In this document: one piece after another, positions 22,050 to 33,800 of the stretch
How the letters are laid out: each line of letters begins with the position of its first letter
Numbering within the stretch: the stretch's first letter is position 1
DNA from: Linum tenue
Taxonomy: Eukaryota > Streptophyta > Magnoliopsida > Malpighiales > Linaceae
Length of the DNA stretch: 64,000 nt
Direction of reading: 5' to 3'
Assembly (NCBI GenBank): GCA_946122785.1
Contig: CAMGYJ010000006.1
Coordinates: 50,488,066-50,552,065, forward strand
Notes under the pieces: generated by a model
Database searches by the model: none
What the model was told of the DNA's origin: nothing
The model's input: the letters and a program-made list of their open reading frames with translations, nothing else
Translations under genes and position numbers: made by a program

Positions 22050-22473
22050 CACCTCTCTTGAACCATTCAATGCTTCTACATTTCCTTACTGTTGCAGCAC
22101 TCTGTAATGGTCGCTGAAGGGGTAATCGGCGGCGAGTAATTGATCGCCTGAGATAACCATTGGCGACTATTATGTGTTGGTCGTCGATTGTTAATGCATT
22201 CAACGACCATCTATATGGCCGCGAAAAAGTCTTTCCAAGCGACCAAAAGAGGTGGCCGCCATAGATGTTAGATTTCACGACCACCAAATATGGCCGTCAA
22301 ATATATTCTTTATGACGACCATTTCAGTTGTGGGTCGCTGTAGACGACGAGCTATAGACGACCACTCTGGTGAGTGGTGACTCGAAAATTTGGTCGCTGA
22401 AATTTACGACGACCATTTTTCTGGATTTTAAGACCATTTTTTGTGGTTGCCAAATGATTATTTTCTTGTTGTG
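22050..22473. mobile_element. terminal fragment of a second CACTA-like family
   Basis: It is dense in GGTCGTC/GACGACC and GGTCGC motifs on both strands and ends at 22473 with TTTTCTTGTTGTG, the reverse complement of a CACTA-type end CACAACAAGAAAA. No left end or transposase was found, so only a right end with its subterminal array seems to remain. Confidence 0.45.
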
Positions 22474-23134
22474 CTTTTCTAAAGCATTGGTTTACTTCTC
22501 CAAAATGTCTATTATTTCTAAAAAATTCATGCTTCTCTTTTGCGCAAAGATTCAAAAAAAATTCTCGCAAGAATTGGAGGAGACCTAAGAGGTTGATTCA
22601 TTACACATACAAACTTACCTGGTCCCCCAACTAGCTTTGATAATAGATGACAAAGACGAGAGATAGTAAGAACATACAGTATAACTTCTATAAAATAATA
22701 TAATTGGAACAGTAAAAATGGGTTAATTGCACGGTTGGTCACTCAAATTACAAAAAACGTTCATGTTTGGTCACTCGAAATATTTAATTCCATTCTTGGT
22801 CACTAAAATTAGTTAAAGAGTTCAAGTTCGGTCACTCTCCGTCCATCTCCGTTAACTTTTGCTTATGTGGCAGTCAACTCTTACAATTGACCGTTAAATG
22901 TGCCACGTGGCAATTTAAAAATTAATTAAAAATAATATTTTAAATTTTAAATTTCCAACTCATTATTCCAACTAATAAAAAATAAAAATTATAAAACACC
23001 TAATTTCTTTTCTTCTAATTTCCATGCTCGGCTGAACCTCAACCGTCCATCTGCGGCTTCACTCACGCCGGCCACCTCTCCACGAGCTCCCCGTCAATGA
23101 AAATCCCCTAAATCAAAGACAACCCACCCAAATC

Positions 23135-23467
23135 TCATCCCAAACCTTTAATTCCCGGGGTTTTCTTGCAATGGAGCCAGGAAAGCTCGCTACCCGTGTC
23201 AAGCACCATCGTCACGGCCTGCGGCGGCGACCCGAATGTGAGGGAGACGGTGAGGGAGACGTTGTGGTGGAGGAGCATCTTGTCGGATTTGGAACCCGCG
23301 GCGAGGGTCTGGAACAGCCTAGAATTGGGAATCCGCTGGTGGGTCTCTGTTTTCAGGGCGAAAATCTGGCGAGGCGGCTTCGAGGCGAGACAGTGCTGTT
23401 CTGGTAGAAGGGAAATTAGGAAGATGAAGAGGGGAAGGGAAACAGAGTGGCGGATTGAGAAGGCCAT
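23135..23467 (-). pseudogene. captured N-terminal part of a PCS1-like aspartic protease gene
   Basis: The ATG at 23467 opens a 110-codon frame that ends in a stop at 23135-23137. It has a hydrophobic signal peptide (SLPLFIFLISLLPEQHCLAS, residues about 9-28), then NVSLTVSLTFGSPPQ and the first active-site motif VLDTGSELSWLHCKK of plant A1 family proteases, closest in style to PCS1. Full proteins have about 450 residues and a second aspartate motif. Here the fragment stops after about 105 residues, where the captured DNA ends in GIKGLG and a stop. The first 110 codons have no disabling mutation. It could encode a short secreted peptide but not a protease. The frame is also open upstream of the ATG to 23647. 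Confidence 0.8.
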
Positions 23468-23639
23468 GGCGGCGGTGATTTGTTGTTGGGGGAGGTGTGG
23501 GTTGAGTTTGGGTTGGTTCAAATCAATGGTGGATTTGAGGGGAGAGTGAATATATAGTACATAGTGTAGTAGGGCGTGGAGGGGATTTTGAATTGAAGAC
23601 GGAGATTCTGTAGAGCGGAACGACGTTGTCCGGACTCCC

Positions 23640-24490
23640 CACGACATTTTCCCCGAAATATTTCAATCGGAAGATGTTCTACAGCTTCTTCTCGCCGACG
23701 AAACCCTTCGCAGTATCACTATCACCACGTTGGCATGCAACGATGTCCCATCCCCACCCATATCCGGGTCGACTTTTTGGGCTCCCGGATCTCCAAGCCT
23801 CACTTCCCGCTCCGGGCCCAGATCCCCATGTACGTCGGGTGCTTCCCCGAAGAAGAGGAGTTGGGGGAGCAAGGCGTGGTTGTTGTGGTTGAGGCGGTAG
23901 TAACCGCTGACAGTAGCTGGGAAGGCCGGCCTGGAGAGACAGTCGGGTTTTGTGTCGTAATTGGAGCTGTTATGAAAGTGAAGGTAGGAGTTGTAGTTGT
24001 AGCAGTAGCAGGAGTATGAGGGTTAGGGATGTTCTGCAAGGGATCTGCATAATTAAGCCAATTGGAATTTGAACAGGGGAAACCTTACCTTATAATATAA
24101 TACTTTGTTTTTGCTCTGTTTCTTTTCATGAAAACAGAGATGAACAATCTCCAAGTTCGTTGAGGTGCAATATCATGCATATTCATCGATTGGCGAAACA
24201 CGGATGGTTTCAATTTTCAAATCATAGTTTTCCCACGGCGGTCAGTACCTGTCCGGTATCGACCGTTCAAGAGAAATTCTACCAGCCTGTTCACCTCGGA
24301 GATGAGGAGCTGGTGGCTGGCGGAGCTTCTCGACGGAGCACCTAGAGGAATCCAAGAGCCACCACCGCTGAGGCGATGGTCTCCGGGAGGCGGGAGGTGC
24401 TGCGAGGACGAAGATGAACTGCGACTGGAATTCGCTGGGCGGCGGCGGCGGTAGTGCGGCGGCGGAGTAGGTAACTCCAACGGCATCGGG
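23640..24490. other. other captured GC-rich segments of the Pack-MULE
   Basis: GC-rich sequence with overlapping frames on both strands, probably from exons or 5' regions of other genes. One plus-strand reading begins at the ACGACATTTTCCCC junction (23641) and gives an acidic F/L-rich start (DIFPEIFQSEDVLQLLL). A minus-strand frame at 24217-24486 is Pro/Ser/Arg-rich and then reads SHQLLISEVNRLVEFLLNG. I cannot name the source genes. The junction at 23640 looks like a change of donor sequence. Confidence 0.4.
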
Positions 24491-24882
24491 GTTTGGTCGG
24501 TAGGGTATGGAGATTAGAAGAAATTAGTTTTAATATTTTTATTTTTTTAATAATTGTGATAATGAGGTGGAAATTTAAAAAATTAAATTTTTTATTTTAA
24601 TTAATTTTTAAATTGCCACGTGGCACATTTAACGGTCAATTGTAAGAGTTGACTGCCACATAAGCAAAAGTTAACGGAGATGGACGGAGAGTGACCAAAC
24701 TTGAACTCTTTAACTAATTTTAGTGACCAAGAATGGAATTAAATATTTCGAGTGACCAAACATGAACGTTTTTTGTAATTTGAGTGACCAACCATGCAAT
24801 TAACCCCAGTAAAAATTATTAATTTACAGTAGTTATTAATTAATCGATAAATTATTAATTATTAATTTGAAGAAGTTTTCTT

Positions 24883-25187
24883 ATGATGTACGCTCATCAT
24901 ATATTTAATGGTATGGGTTATCATACCAAGATGAATGTAAGTCATTTGTTGGAGTATTCAGGTGAAAATGATGAGTGTATCACGGCACAAACGTTAGAAG
25001 AAATTGTGACTGATGTCATTGAGGGTTCAATTGAGGATGAAGGAGATGACGATTCAACACCTTAAAGCAGCATCGACTCTTCAAAATTACTTTATGCAAT
25101 TAGAGAAGACAACACCGGAGACTTCGAGTGCAATGAGGAAAGTTCAAGATGAACCTCTATTAGACTTTAACTTCAAGAATAAATAAA
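24883..25187 (+). pseudogene. pogo-like transposase C-terminal remnant
   Basis: A short open part (LLEYSGENDECITAQTLEEIV, then an acidic EDEGDDDSTP) reaches a stop at 25063-25065. In the same region, broken by stops and shifts, come AASTLQNYF and a final DFNFKNK before a stop at about 25187. The acidic linker and closing helix resemble the ends of plant pogo/Tigger-like DDE transposases. The catalytic domain is absent. Confidence 0.45.
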
Positions 25188-25650
25188 CAACTATATATTC
25201 GTATTTTTCTAGATTATCCTAGCTATATTATAAATTTCTAGATGAACTGTATTTTTATAAATATTAATTTATAGAGTTAAAAATACATGTATTTATGTAG
25301 GTTGGTTCTCAAAAATTATTATCTTATTATTTTATTAAATTTTCTCATTTTTTACACGGGCACAAGTCGGGACCGGAGAAATTATTAATTTATACTAGGT
25401 TATTAATTTATCAATTATTAATTTAAAGAGGTTATACTGTATATAGATTATAGGCACAAGAGCCGAGTAATTTCTTGCTTTATTTTAGCTTTGATTATTT
25501 ACCTCGTAATTGAGGAACTAATAGCTTCTGCCCATTTGAAATTTATCACCAAATGGCAATGATAACACTCATTTGTCTCCCTAGATCTTGGGGTTTACAT
25601 GTACATTTGTGCATTAAAGAGTGTTCAAAACTATATTCTAGCATATATAG

Positions 25651-26078
25651 GCTGCGGATTTGGGTCGGCAAGAGGAGGAGTTTGTAGTGGGTGATCTGGT
25701 GTTACTCCGGCTGCATCCGTATCGCAAGACATCAGTCTTCCGGAGAGCTTACTAGAAGCTCGCCGTCCTTTTCTTTGGACCCTATGAAATAATGCATAAA
25801 GTCAATCCGGTGGCATATAGACTGCAGTTACCGTCGGACTCCCGCATCCATCCGACATTCCATGTGTCGTTATTGGGAGGTATCGTGGACCGGCGGATCG
25901 CGCGGAGATGACCGCCCCTCGGATTAGTTCTGATGGAGACCTTGAGCTGACTCCCTTGAAGATACTTGAGATGCAGTGGAGACGTAAGGGAGGCCGGTTT
26001 GTGGAAGAAAGCTTGGTGTTGTGGAAACAGCTAGCTCCGGAGGATGTCACGTGGGAGGAGACCGCCACTCTAGCGTAG
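25651..26078 (+). pseudogene. Ty3/gypsy pol C-terminal remnant (integrase end)
   Basis: Plus-strand homology to the end of chromovirus-type gypsy polyproteins: EEFVVGDLVLLRLHPYRKTSVFRR, a stop, then [31 protein letters not shown], and after a frame change LTPLKILEMQWRRKGGRFVEESLVLWKQLAPEDVTWEE (quoted in parts: KILEMQWRRKGGRF, LVLWKQLAPEDVTWEE). It stops at 26076-26078. The last block is the chromodomain-like tail position. Everything upstream of the integrase C-terminus is missing. Confidence 0.85.
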
Positions 26079-26130
26079 TGTTACACGTGTTTGACATTGA
26101 GGGCAATTTCGGATCTGAAGAGGGGAGGGA

Positions 26131-26660
26131 TGATGGAAGCACGGACGGTTCGGGCATAGTGGACGGGTCGATTTGAGTCGTATGTGGCTGGGTGGTTCCG
26201 GTTATTATTATTAGTTACTTTTAGAACTACTATTTAAGGAGGTGAACCTCATTCAAAAGATTATTATGAATATATCATAATATTGAACCCAATCCCTAAT
26301 TTCTTCTCTCAATTCCTCAATTCCAAATTCCTAAATTCCCAATCCCTAATCCTCAGTGGCGGAGGGAGGTAAGGAGGAGAGGGGTCCTAGGACCCCACTT
26401 GGCAAATAATTGGGCAACAAAATCCTTTAAATACATAGGTTTTAGTACGATAATTCAAGTTTAGGACCCCATACTCTCAACGATGTTAGCTCACCAAGGA
26501 CCCCGGTTAACTCAAAATTCATTAGGTACACAAGAATTTATGTTAGTAAAATTTTAAGGACCCCAGTGGACTCGATGTCTGGCTACGCCACTGCTAATCC
26601 TTCTTATGTCTATTAGATAGCTTCAATTATAAAGACAAATGTGGTATGAAAAATACTCAC
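26131..26660 (+). repeat. 3' LTR of the gypsy remnant, right end unclear
   Basis: A polypurine tract GAAGAGGGGAGGGA (26117-26130) is followed by TGATGGAAGC. CTATTTAAGG near 26227 can serve as a TATA box, and a CCTAATTTC/CCCAATCCCTAAT leader follows. A hAT MITE at 26354-26593 interrupts it. The end is not defined. Confidence 0.55.
26354..26593. mobile_element. hAT-type MITE, 240 bp
   Basis: Exact 8 bp duplication CTAATCCT (26346-26353 and 26594-26601). The inverted ends read CAGTGGCGGAG and CAGTGGCGTAG. Repeated AGGACCCC motifs occur inside. No coding sequence. Confidence 0.9.
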
Positions 26661-27880
26661 AGAACATAGATCAATGAATCAAAATTTAGTCAATCACATA
26701 ATCCAATACATCCATCACCCCTAGGGTTCTATATTGTCTTAATAGTCTATGAGTTTAGCTATCCATAACTACAAGAAAAGTTACAAGAGAAGAAGGTGTG
26801 AGGGTCATCATGGAGAAATCCCTTTGTGATCTTCACTTCTTGCTCTTCCTTAGTGCCTCCAAGGAGATTTATGCTCATTTTTTTGCAGCTAAACACTAGC
26901 AGAATGTTAAAAGACGATGTCTGCCTTCTGCTCTAGGAAAATTAGCTATTATACCTCGTCTCTCCAAAATGGCGCCGGAAACAACAGCCTACGGAATGAA
27001 ACTCCTCTGTTACCACTTCTTTCTCATCTTGCGCTTCAAGTTCCTAGGTTAGAACTTTCGAGTTATCAAAGCACGATTTCCTCAAAATGGTGTTCATTTT
27101 GGCGGTCCATAGTATGAAATGGCGCTTACGTCGTCGTCTTTGTGCTTGGTCTGCTTCGGATTGTCAACTTGTCTTGGTGTTTTCTCCCTCGTCAGAACTG
27201 AAAATTAGGTCCAGTTTGATCACATATGCTTGTATACTCTCCCTCTTTCATTCCATCATGAGCTACTATGATGCTTTGGCTGTAAAATACACCATAACTA
27301 CCCAAAAAGGCATCACATGTGTGAAAACAACCCTAAAGGCTACCAAATGCACCTTTGAGAAAATTCAAGTAATTATGACAACAAATGTGCGAGAACCATG
27401 TAAAACATATCGTTAACTAGGGGTCTAGAATAGTGTAATTTACATGTCATCAGAACTCCTCAATTCTTTGCTTGTGGAACAGGTCCCATCTTGAAGATTA
27501 ACATATTATTTTATAGTGTTAGGGGCCTCCAAAAATTACCTTATCTCGATCGAACCTTTCCAATAATTAAAATGAAAATATCTAGGATAGCTAAACATTG
27601 TTCTGTAATGGCGGTTTGGGATAAATAATCGTAATTCTCACAAAAATCTAGCAATCAATGGAAAACATGATTAAATTTCCAAGCGAAACTCCCGCTAAAC
27701 GAGAGAGAAAAACTTTACGCCAAAAAGTTCACAATATTAACACCTGCAACTGATTGAAAATAGTTTATTCCGAAACCAGATAGGATGCTAACACCCTTAA
27801 GTGTTAGCATTATGCTAATAATTTTACTAAGGGTGTTATAGTAACTACTCATTTTCCCTTTCCCCTCTATTTCCCCATTC
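26602..27880. other. unassigned repeat-like sequence
   Basis: Short frames only, the longest 109 codons at 27087-27416 without a recognisable domain. The texture suggests an LTR or untranslated part of an unidentified retroelement. A strong fold-back GATGCTAACACCCTTAAGTGTTAGCAT starts at 27786 (given here only as its start; its key half is CTAACAC). ACATGTCAT at 27442-27450 may mark the L1 target site. Confidence 0.3.
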
Positions 27881-27888
27881 CTCTACAT

Positions 27889-29009
27889 TAGGGGTGGGCA
27901 TCGGTTCGATTCTGTCAAAATTGAACCGAAATAGAGCATACTGAGTCCCCAAATTCCTCCAGACCGAAATATATGTCGGTTCGGCTCGGTATACCAAAAA
28001 ACCCTAAATTTCACAATCCTCCTTCCCTTTTGTAAAAAAAAATCCTCTTTCACACAAAACCCAACTTTGCTCTCCGCCTATCCCTCGTCTCATGTCCCAT
28101 CCCTCTCTTCCTAGGCCATTTTTTATTTTCTTCCTCTCCGTCTCTCTTCTTTTCCCCATTCTCTCTCGCTAGGAACTTTGAGGGAAAGAGCATGCCGCCG
28201 CTTCACCGAGGAGAGCACGCCGCCAATTACAGTTGAAGACTTCGGCCGACAACAACGGCGACGAAGTTATGGGTAGCATCACTTGCATGTGGTTATTGGT
28301 GGCTCGATTGAAGACGAGGAAAGCTCCCTCCATCGTTGAGGATCCCTCCCGGGATTTGTGTTCTCTGTCGCCGAAGATCAGAGCGAGGAGAATAGAATGG
28401 AGAGGGAGGGCATTGGTCGGCAGCATCCTCTACTGCCAAAGTCGTTGCTTGCTTCCTCCGCCGCCAAAGTCGTCGGCAACTTCTTTGCCTTCTTTCTTTC
28501 CTCACCTTCAGATCGTCTTCTCCAGCGAGCGTCGACGAGAGATGGGTCACTGGATGTTGGATCTGGGCGAATTGAGTTCGATCTCCTTGTCTTTTCATCC
28601 ATCTCCAGGCGACAATATTGGATTGAAGGAGACTCTCTTCTCTTAGGTCGTAGATGAAGATTAGGGTTGGGGTTTTGGGGGTTGGGCTGTGATGGAGAGT
28701 CAGAGTGGATAGATGTGAGGAGATTGGGCTTAAGGACTTGGGTTTGTGGTTGGTTGTCAAAAGCCAGAGAGACAGAAAGGCCTTAGGGAGTTGTGGAATT
28801 TGGACTTTGGGGGATGAGTTGGGTTGAGTATTGGGCTCACTTACCATTTTTCGGTTCGAAATTCGGAATCTCAGTTCAGTTGAAAGAACCCTGGTTTCCG
28901 AATTATGTCCATTCCTCTTCCAAATTCCGAACCAAACAATATTAGTATGGTTTCATTTCGATTCAAGTTCGGTTCGGTTCGGGTTTACCGAACAAGATGC
29001 CCACCCCTA
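27889..29009. mobile_element. non-autonomous hAT element, 1.12 kb
   Basis: Ends read TAGGGGTGGGCATC on both sides. The 8 bp flanks are CTCTACAT (27881-27888) and CTCTGCGT (29010-29017), an imperfect duplication with two changes. The subterminal regions repeat GGTTCGG/CCGAACC. The GC-rich interior (about 28190-28860) has overlapping frames, including a 184-codon minus-strand one with no known domain, and could be captured sequence. It lies in the 5' untranslated part of the L1 element. Confidence 0.8.
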
Positions 29010-29073
29010 CTCTGCGTTGCCTTTTGTAGTGTTTTATTTACAAATTACAGTTTTGGTCATTAGCGCTCTCGAA

Positions 29074-30865
29074 ATGCTCTGTAGCGCTCCGGAAAGTTCT
29101 TCCCCTCCGGCGACTGTCCCACCTCAGGCTGGACGTCCACTGGATCCAGGCTCTTCCTTGCCTCCTCCATAGCAACCCGTGATCCCTGATCCGGCGAGCT
29201 TCCCTCCGCTCAACTTCAAGATGGCTCTCGCCGGTCCATCACATACCACACCGCCCAAGCAAAATCAATGGACTTTCGTCGGAGAACACGATCTCGAACC
29301 CGGGCTATTTGGTGGTGAGCCGGAGCTCAAGGTTTCTGAAAAGCTTAAGGATCGTCTCTGCTCTCCTTGGAAGAAAACTCTTGTAGTCAGACTGCTTGGG
29401 CGTTCGATCTCCTATGCTTATTTGTGTTCCCAACTCCGATGGGAATGGCGCCAAACCGGAAGGCTGGACATCCTGGATCTGAATGACAGAACTTTTCTGG
29501 TCACGTTCCATAACGATCAAGATTTCCTTCACGCTCTCACCGGGGGGCCATGCACAATACTTGATCACTATCTTGTTGTCCACCAATGGTCGCCGTCCTT
29601 CAGAACTGCTGATAAACCCCACAAATCGGTTGTAGCTTGGATCCAACTGCCGGAGCTTCCGGTCCATTTTTACCATCGGGAGGTCCTTTTTGCCTTGGGG
29701 AACCTTATTGGCAGAACGGTAAAGCTCGATTATCATACGGAAAATATGGAACGTGGGAAGTTTGCTCGGATAGCGGTGGAATTAGACATGACGAAGCCAA
29801 TGGCAACTCGGATCCGGCTGGACGGGTTCTGGCAACCGGTGCTCTATGAGAACGTACCGGAGATTTGTTTTGAGTGTGGCAGGATAGGCCATACCGAGGA
29901 GTCTTGCTCCAAGAAAGTGTGTAATGTTCCTAACGTCTCTTTGACAACAAAAACCCATGTTCTTCCCATTGAAGGATCGTCACCGTCGTCGGAGTCTCCC
30001 GTCGGTTACGGGCCGTGGATGTAAGTGACGAGGAGGAGTAAAAGACAGAATAGGAAAGCAGCGCAGACTGCGGCCAGTACTCAGGGCGGAGACTCTGGCC
30101 GAGGGGGTACTTCAGGGAAAGTCAATCAAAAAGCAAATCAACAAGAAAAGGGTGATCTGGTCAGGCCCAGCTTAGGAAAGGAAGGAAAAGGAAAGGCGAC
30201 ATCTAAGGCAGAAGACAAGAAAGGCAATGCCCCAAATCCGAAAGGGAAAATAGCGGGGAACGGTAACGACTCTTTTGCCAGAGAATATTGGAACGATTAC
30301 TCAGGAATGGCAGCCCGTTGGGTTGAAGGAAAGTGAGAAAAGGCCGCTAACCCACGGAGATGTTCTCAAGTCAGGTTTACAGGCTGGGCCAAGCCCATCA
30401 GACCTTTCGGCGGACCAAAATGTGGCTGCGGGGAATTTGAGCCCAGTCCATGGTACTGATATCCCGATGTTCCCATCTCCATCTCAACCGACAACGAAAG
30501 AGAACATCGACCCCAATTGGCCGACATCTTCGATTCGCCACCGTTCCCAGAAACCGAAATCTCAGCAAACCTCGGCGAGGGAAATCAAGCCAAAATTCAT
30601 GAAAGAGTCGTCTAAAAAGCCGCTGACCCAGAATTCCCAAAAGGCGAGGAAGCTTCTGCAAGATTTGTCCAAGACGCCCAACTTCCCAATCAATCCTCAG
30701 TCCATTACTGAGTTCATGAACACCATGAAAAAGCCTTCCGAGGGAAACATGCATTCGGATGTTGGCAAAGTGAATGACTTGGCGATGGCAGACAACAACG
30801 ACCCGGCCTTTGCCTCTCCGCCGGTCATCGAAGTGATCGGGGGCCAATCGGCCACTGAAACCTAG
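29074..30865 (+). pseudogene. L1 ORF1 (DUF4283 / zinc-knuckle RNA-binding protein)
   Basis: The likely ATG at 29074 leads into an in-frame TAG at about 29170 and then a DUF4283 domain (KKTLVVRLLGRSISYAYL, then LNDRTFLVTFHNDQDF, VVHQWSPSF, WIQLPELPVHFY). Next comes a CX2CX4HX4C zinc knuckle, CFECGRIGHTEESC, near residue 265. A TAA follows the motif YGPWM at 30022-30024, and the frame continues directly in the typical basic VTRRSKRQNRK tail. A frameshift at about 30270-30300 moves it to the frame ending at 30863-30865. The product would bind L1 RNA in the cytoplasm. It has two nonsense codons and one shift. Confidence 0.85.
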
Positions 30866-33800
30866 CGCTCGGGCGCCTTCTCTTCCCATCCTCTCCATTT
30901 CCTATGATTAAGTTGTTTTCTTGGAATTGTCGTGGGGCTAAAAACCCCAAATTTTTGGCGATTTTCAAAGATTATGTGTTTTCCCATCGCCCTAACTTGA
31001 TTTTCATCGTTGAGCCTCGTATCAGTGGCAAGGATGCGTTGGAGGTTATTAGTAAAATGGTTTTGATAAGCATGAGATGGTAGAGGCTGTGGGATTTTCG
31101 GGGGGGCATTTGGGTTCTGTGTAATTCTGTTGTCTTTTCCATCTCTGTTCTAGATCGTAATTCTCAGATGCTCCATTTTCGTTGTGTGAATGTGCAGGAT
31201 AATCGAGCAGTGCTCCTTACGGCGGTCTATGCTAAGCTTAATGATCATGATCGGCTGCCGCTGTGGGATGCTCTTAGAAATCTGGAGCAGAACATCTCTG
31301 AACCTTGGCTTTTGGCTGGCGACTTTAATTCCATTCGAGGGCCTTCAGAGAGAATCGGTGGGGCGGCTTATAATCCTTCAAATTCTGCTAATTTTAACAG
31401 GTGCATTGATGACTGTGGGCTGTTAGATGCGGAATTCAGAGGGCCACGGTTCACCTGGGTCAGGGGAAATCTCTTTTCTAGACTGGATCGGGCTATTTGC
31501 AATGCCGAATGGATGAGTTGTTTCCCGGAGACGATCATTAATCACTTACCGCGGCTTCGTTCAGACCACAGACCCATTCTCATTTGCTCGTCCAACGACC
31601 AACCTCATAAAAAGCAGAAGAGGCCTTTCAGATTTCTTGCCCCGTGGCTCACTCACAAAGATTTTCAGCCCACGCTCGAGAACTCTTGGAAGCATGGTGC
31701 TGATTTCATCGACTCCCTCCAAGACCTTCAACAAACTCTCTCAACCTGGAATAGGGAGGTCTTCGGTAACATTTTTATGAGGAAGGCCACACTCACCAAG
31801 CGCCTTGCTACTGCCGAAGTCAGGAATGACTCCTCACCCGATCCCTATGGCCTTCAACTAGAGGCTTCTCTTCGCGACGAATTGGAGCAAACCTTATGGC
31901 AGGAAGAGCTGCTCTGGATTCAGAAAGCGAGAGCGGGATGGATCAACTTTGGGGATAAGAATACTTCGTACTTCCATACTGCTGCCTTGACTAGACGCCG
32001 TCGGAACAAGATCTCTAAACTTAAAGCTACGGATGGAACCTGGGTGGAAGATCCCCAATTATTGGAAGATATGGCTAGGGACTTCTACATCTCTCTTTTC
32101 ACCGAGGATATTGGTATAAGGCCTCTCTTAGTGGCCATGTTCCCGGCGATTGAGGAGAGTGCGATTCCCACGGAAGAAGAAACCTGCAGGATCATAAAGG
32201 CGATGGGTGGTCTAAAGGCCCCGGGTAAGGATGGGTTCCATGCGGTGTTTTATCAAAAATGCTGGGCTTCTATTGGCAAGGATTTCCACCGTCATTTAGT
32301 CCAGTGCTTCAAGGAACCAAATCGCATTGCCAGTTGCAACATGACCCTCCTTTCTTTGCTGCCCAAGGTTGACTCTCCATCGTCTTTGGGTCAGTTTCGA
32401 CCTATTGGGCTCTGTAATGTGAGCTACAAGGTGCTAGCTAAGTGCCTGGCAGATCGCCAGAGAAATATCCTTCCCCAGCTGATCGACGAGAACCAAACCA
32501 GTTTCGTTCCCAATAGGCACATCACGGACAACATTATTATCCTGCAGGAGGTGGTCCACTCTTTCAGCCAGCTTAAGGGTCGTCGTGGGAACATGGTTCT
32601 GAAAATTGATTTAGCCAAGGCGTATGACAGAGTCAACTGGGAATTCATGCGTTCCACCCTGGTTGCGGCTAGCCTTCCTACTGATTTCATCAATCTGATC
32701 ATGGCGTGTGTTACAACTTCTAGTTTCCAGGTTCTTTGGAATGGTAGCTGTACGGACTCATTCACACCGTCACGAGGTCTAAGACAGGGATGTCCTCTCT
32801 CTCCCTATCTTTTTACTTTATGCATTGAACGTTTGAATCACTGTATTAAAGAGTCTGTTGGCAACGGAGACTGGGGGCCTCTGCACTTATCTAATAATGG
32901 TCCTGCACTGACGCACCTCTTTTTTGCAGATGATCTAGTTCTTTTCGCTGAAGCTGATACTGAGCAGGGGAGGGCTGTTCTCGATTGCCTTGACAGGTTC
33001 TGTGCTGCCTCTGGAGAGGAAGTGAGCAAGGATAAGTCGTGTATCTTCTTCTCGAAGAATACCAGGGAGCAGAGAAAGAGAAGTATTAGTAGATTACTGG
33101 GCATGAAGCAGACCGATAACCTGGGCAGATATCTTGGTGTACCGGTGCTCCATGGTCGTGTTACTAAGGACACTTACAAGTTTGTTCTGGAGAAGATAGA
33201 CAAACGTCTGGCGGGGTGGAAGACTCGGAGCCTCTCTTTAGCAGGTCGTGTCACCCTTTCCCTCTCGGTCCTGAACGCCCTCCCGAACTACGTGATGCAA
33301 ACGGCTGTCCTCCCATGTCACATCTGTGAGGAGATCGATAGAAAGATCAGGAGGTTTGTTTGGGGAGCCGAAGAAGGACACACCAAAGCTCACCTAGTCT
33401 CGTGGGAGAATGTGTGTAAACCGAAGGAGGAAGGGGGCCTGGGTCTTCGCTCGGCTCGGGCGCTCAATCTGGCTTACTTGATGAAGCTAGGTTGGATATT
33501 CCTTAATGATGAAAAACCTCTTTGGGTCCGAGTTTTGCACGACAAGTACGTCAAAACTAACGACAATGGAAGCGTGTCGATGCGTCAACAACGGGTCTCT
33601 AGACTTTGGAAAGGGATCTTAGAAGCCCTCCCACTTGTGAAACAAGGAACCGTGTGGGATATTAGGAATGGGAAAAGTGTCAACTTCTGGCACATTGCTT
33701 GGGTCGCCGATGGAGTGTACCTGAAGGACTATGCAGATGAACATGGCGATGCTGTAGACTGGAACGCCTCTGTTGCAGAGATGACCATTAGCCCAGATGA

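Larger units (their letters stand above)
22720..24806. mobile_element. Pack-MULE, 2.09 kb, with captured gene segments
   Basis: Inverted repeats of about 265 bp (22720 to about 22985, and about 24535 to 24806) begin GGGTTAATTGCA and differ at only a few positions over the first 240 bases. An exact 10 bp duplication CAGTAAAAAT lies on both sides (22710-22719 and 24807-24816). The terminal repeats contain evenly spaced GGTCACT motifs. There is no MULE transposase; the GC-rich interior (about 23000-24500) is unlike the AT-rich surroundings and holds pieces of plant genes. These are the marks of a Pack-MULE. Confidence 0.92.
22677..25439 (+). mobile_element. pogo-like (Lemi/Emigrant type) element, split by a Pack-MULE
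   Basis: Left end CAGTATAACTTCTATAA at 22677 and right end, read in reverse, CAGTATAACCTCTTTAAATTAAT at 25439, each next to a TA target site. ATTATTAATTTA repeats lie under both ends. The style matches plant pogo-like elements whose ends begin CAGTANAACCTCT. A transposase C-terminal remnant lies at 24883-25190; the rest of the transposase is gone. The Pack-MULE 22720-24806 is inserted 43 bases inside the left end. Without the MULE the element is only about 670 bp, an internal deletion derivative. Confidence 0.7.

Noticed and set aside
23166..23549. Plus-strand frames opposite the protease fragment
   Set aside because: They are antisense shadows of the recognisable signal peptide and DTGS motif on the minus strand.
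28293..28847. 184-codon minus-strand frame in the hAT element
   Set aside because: Overlaps open frames on both strands in GC-rich DNA; no domain, start context or splice signals to support it.
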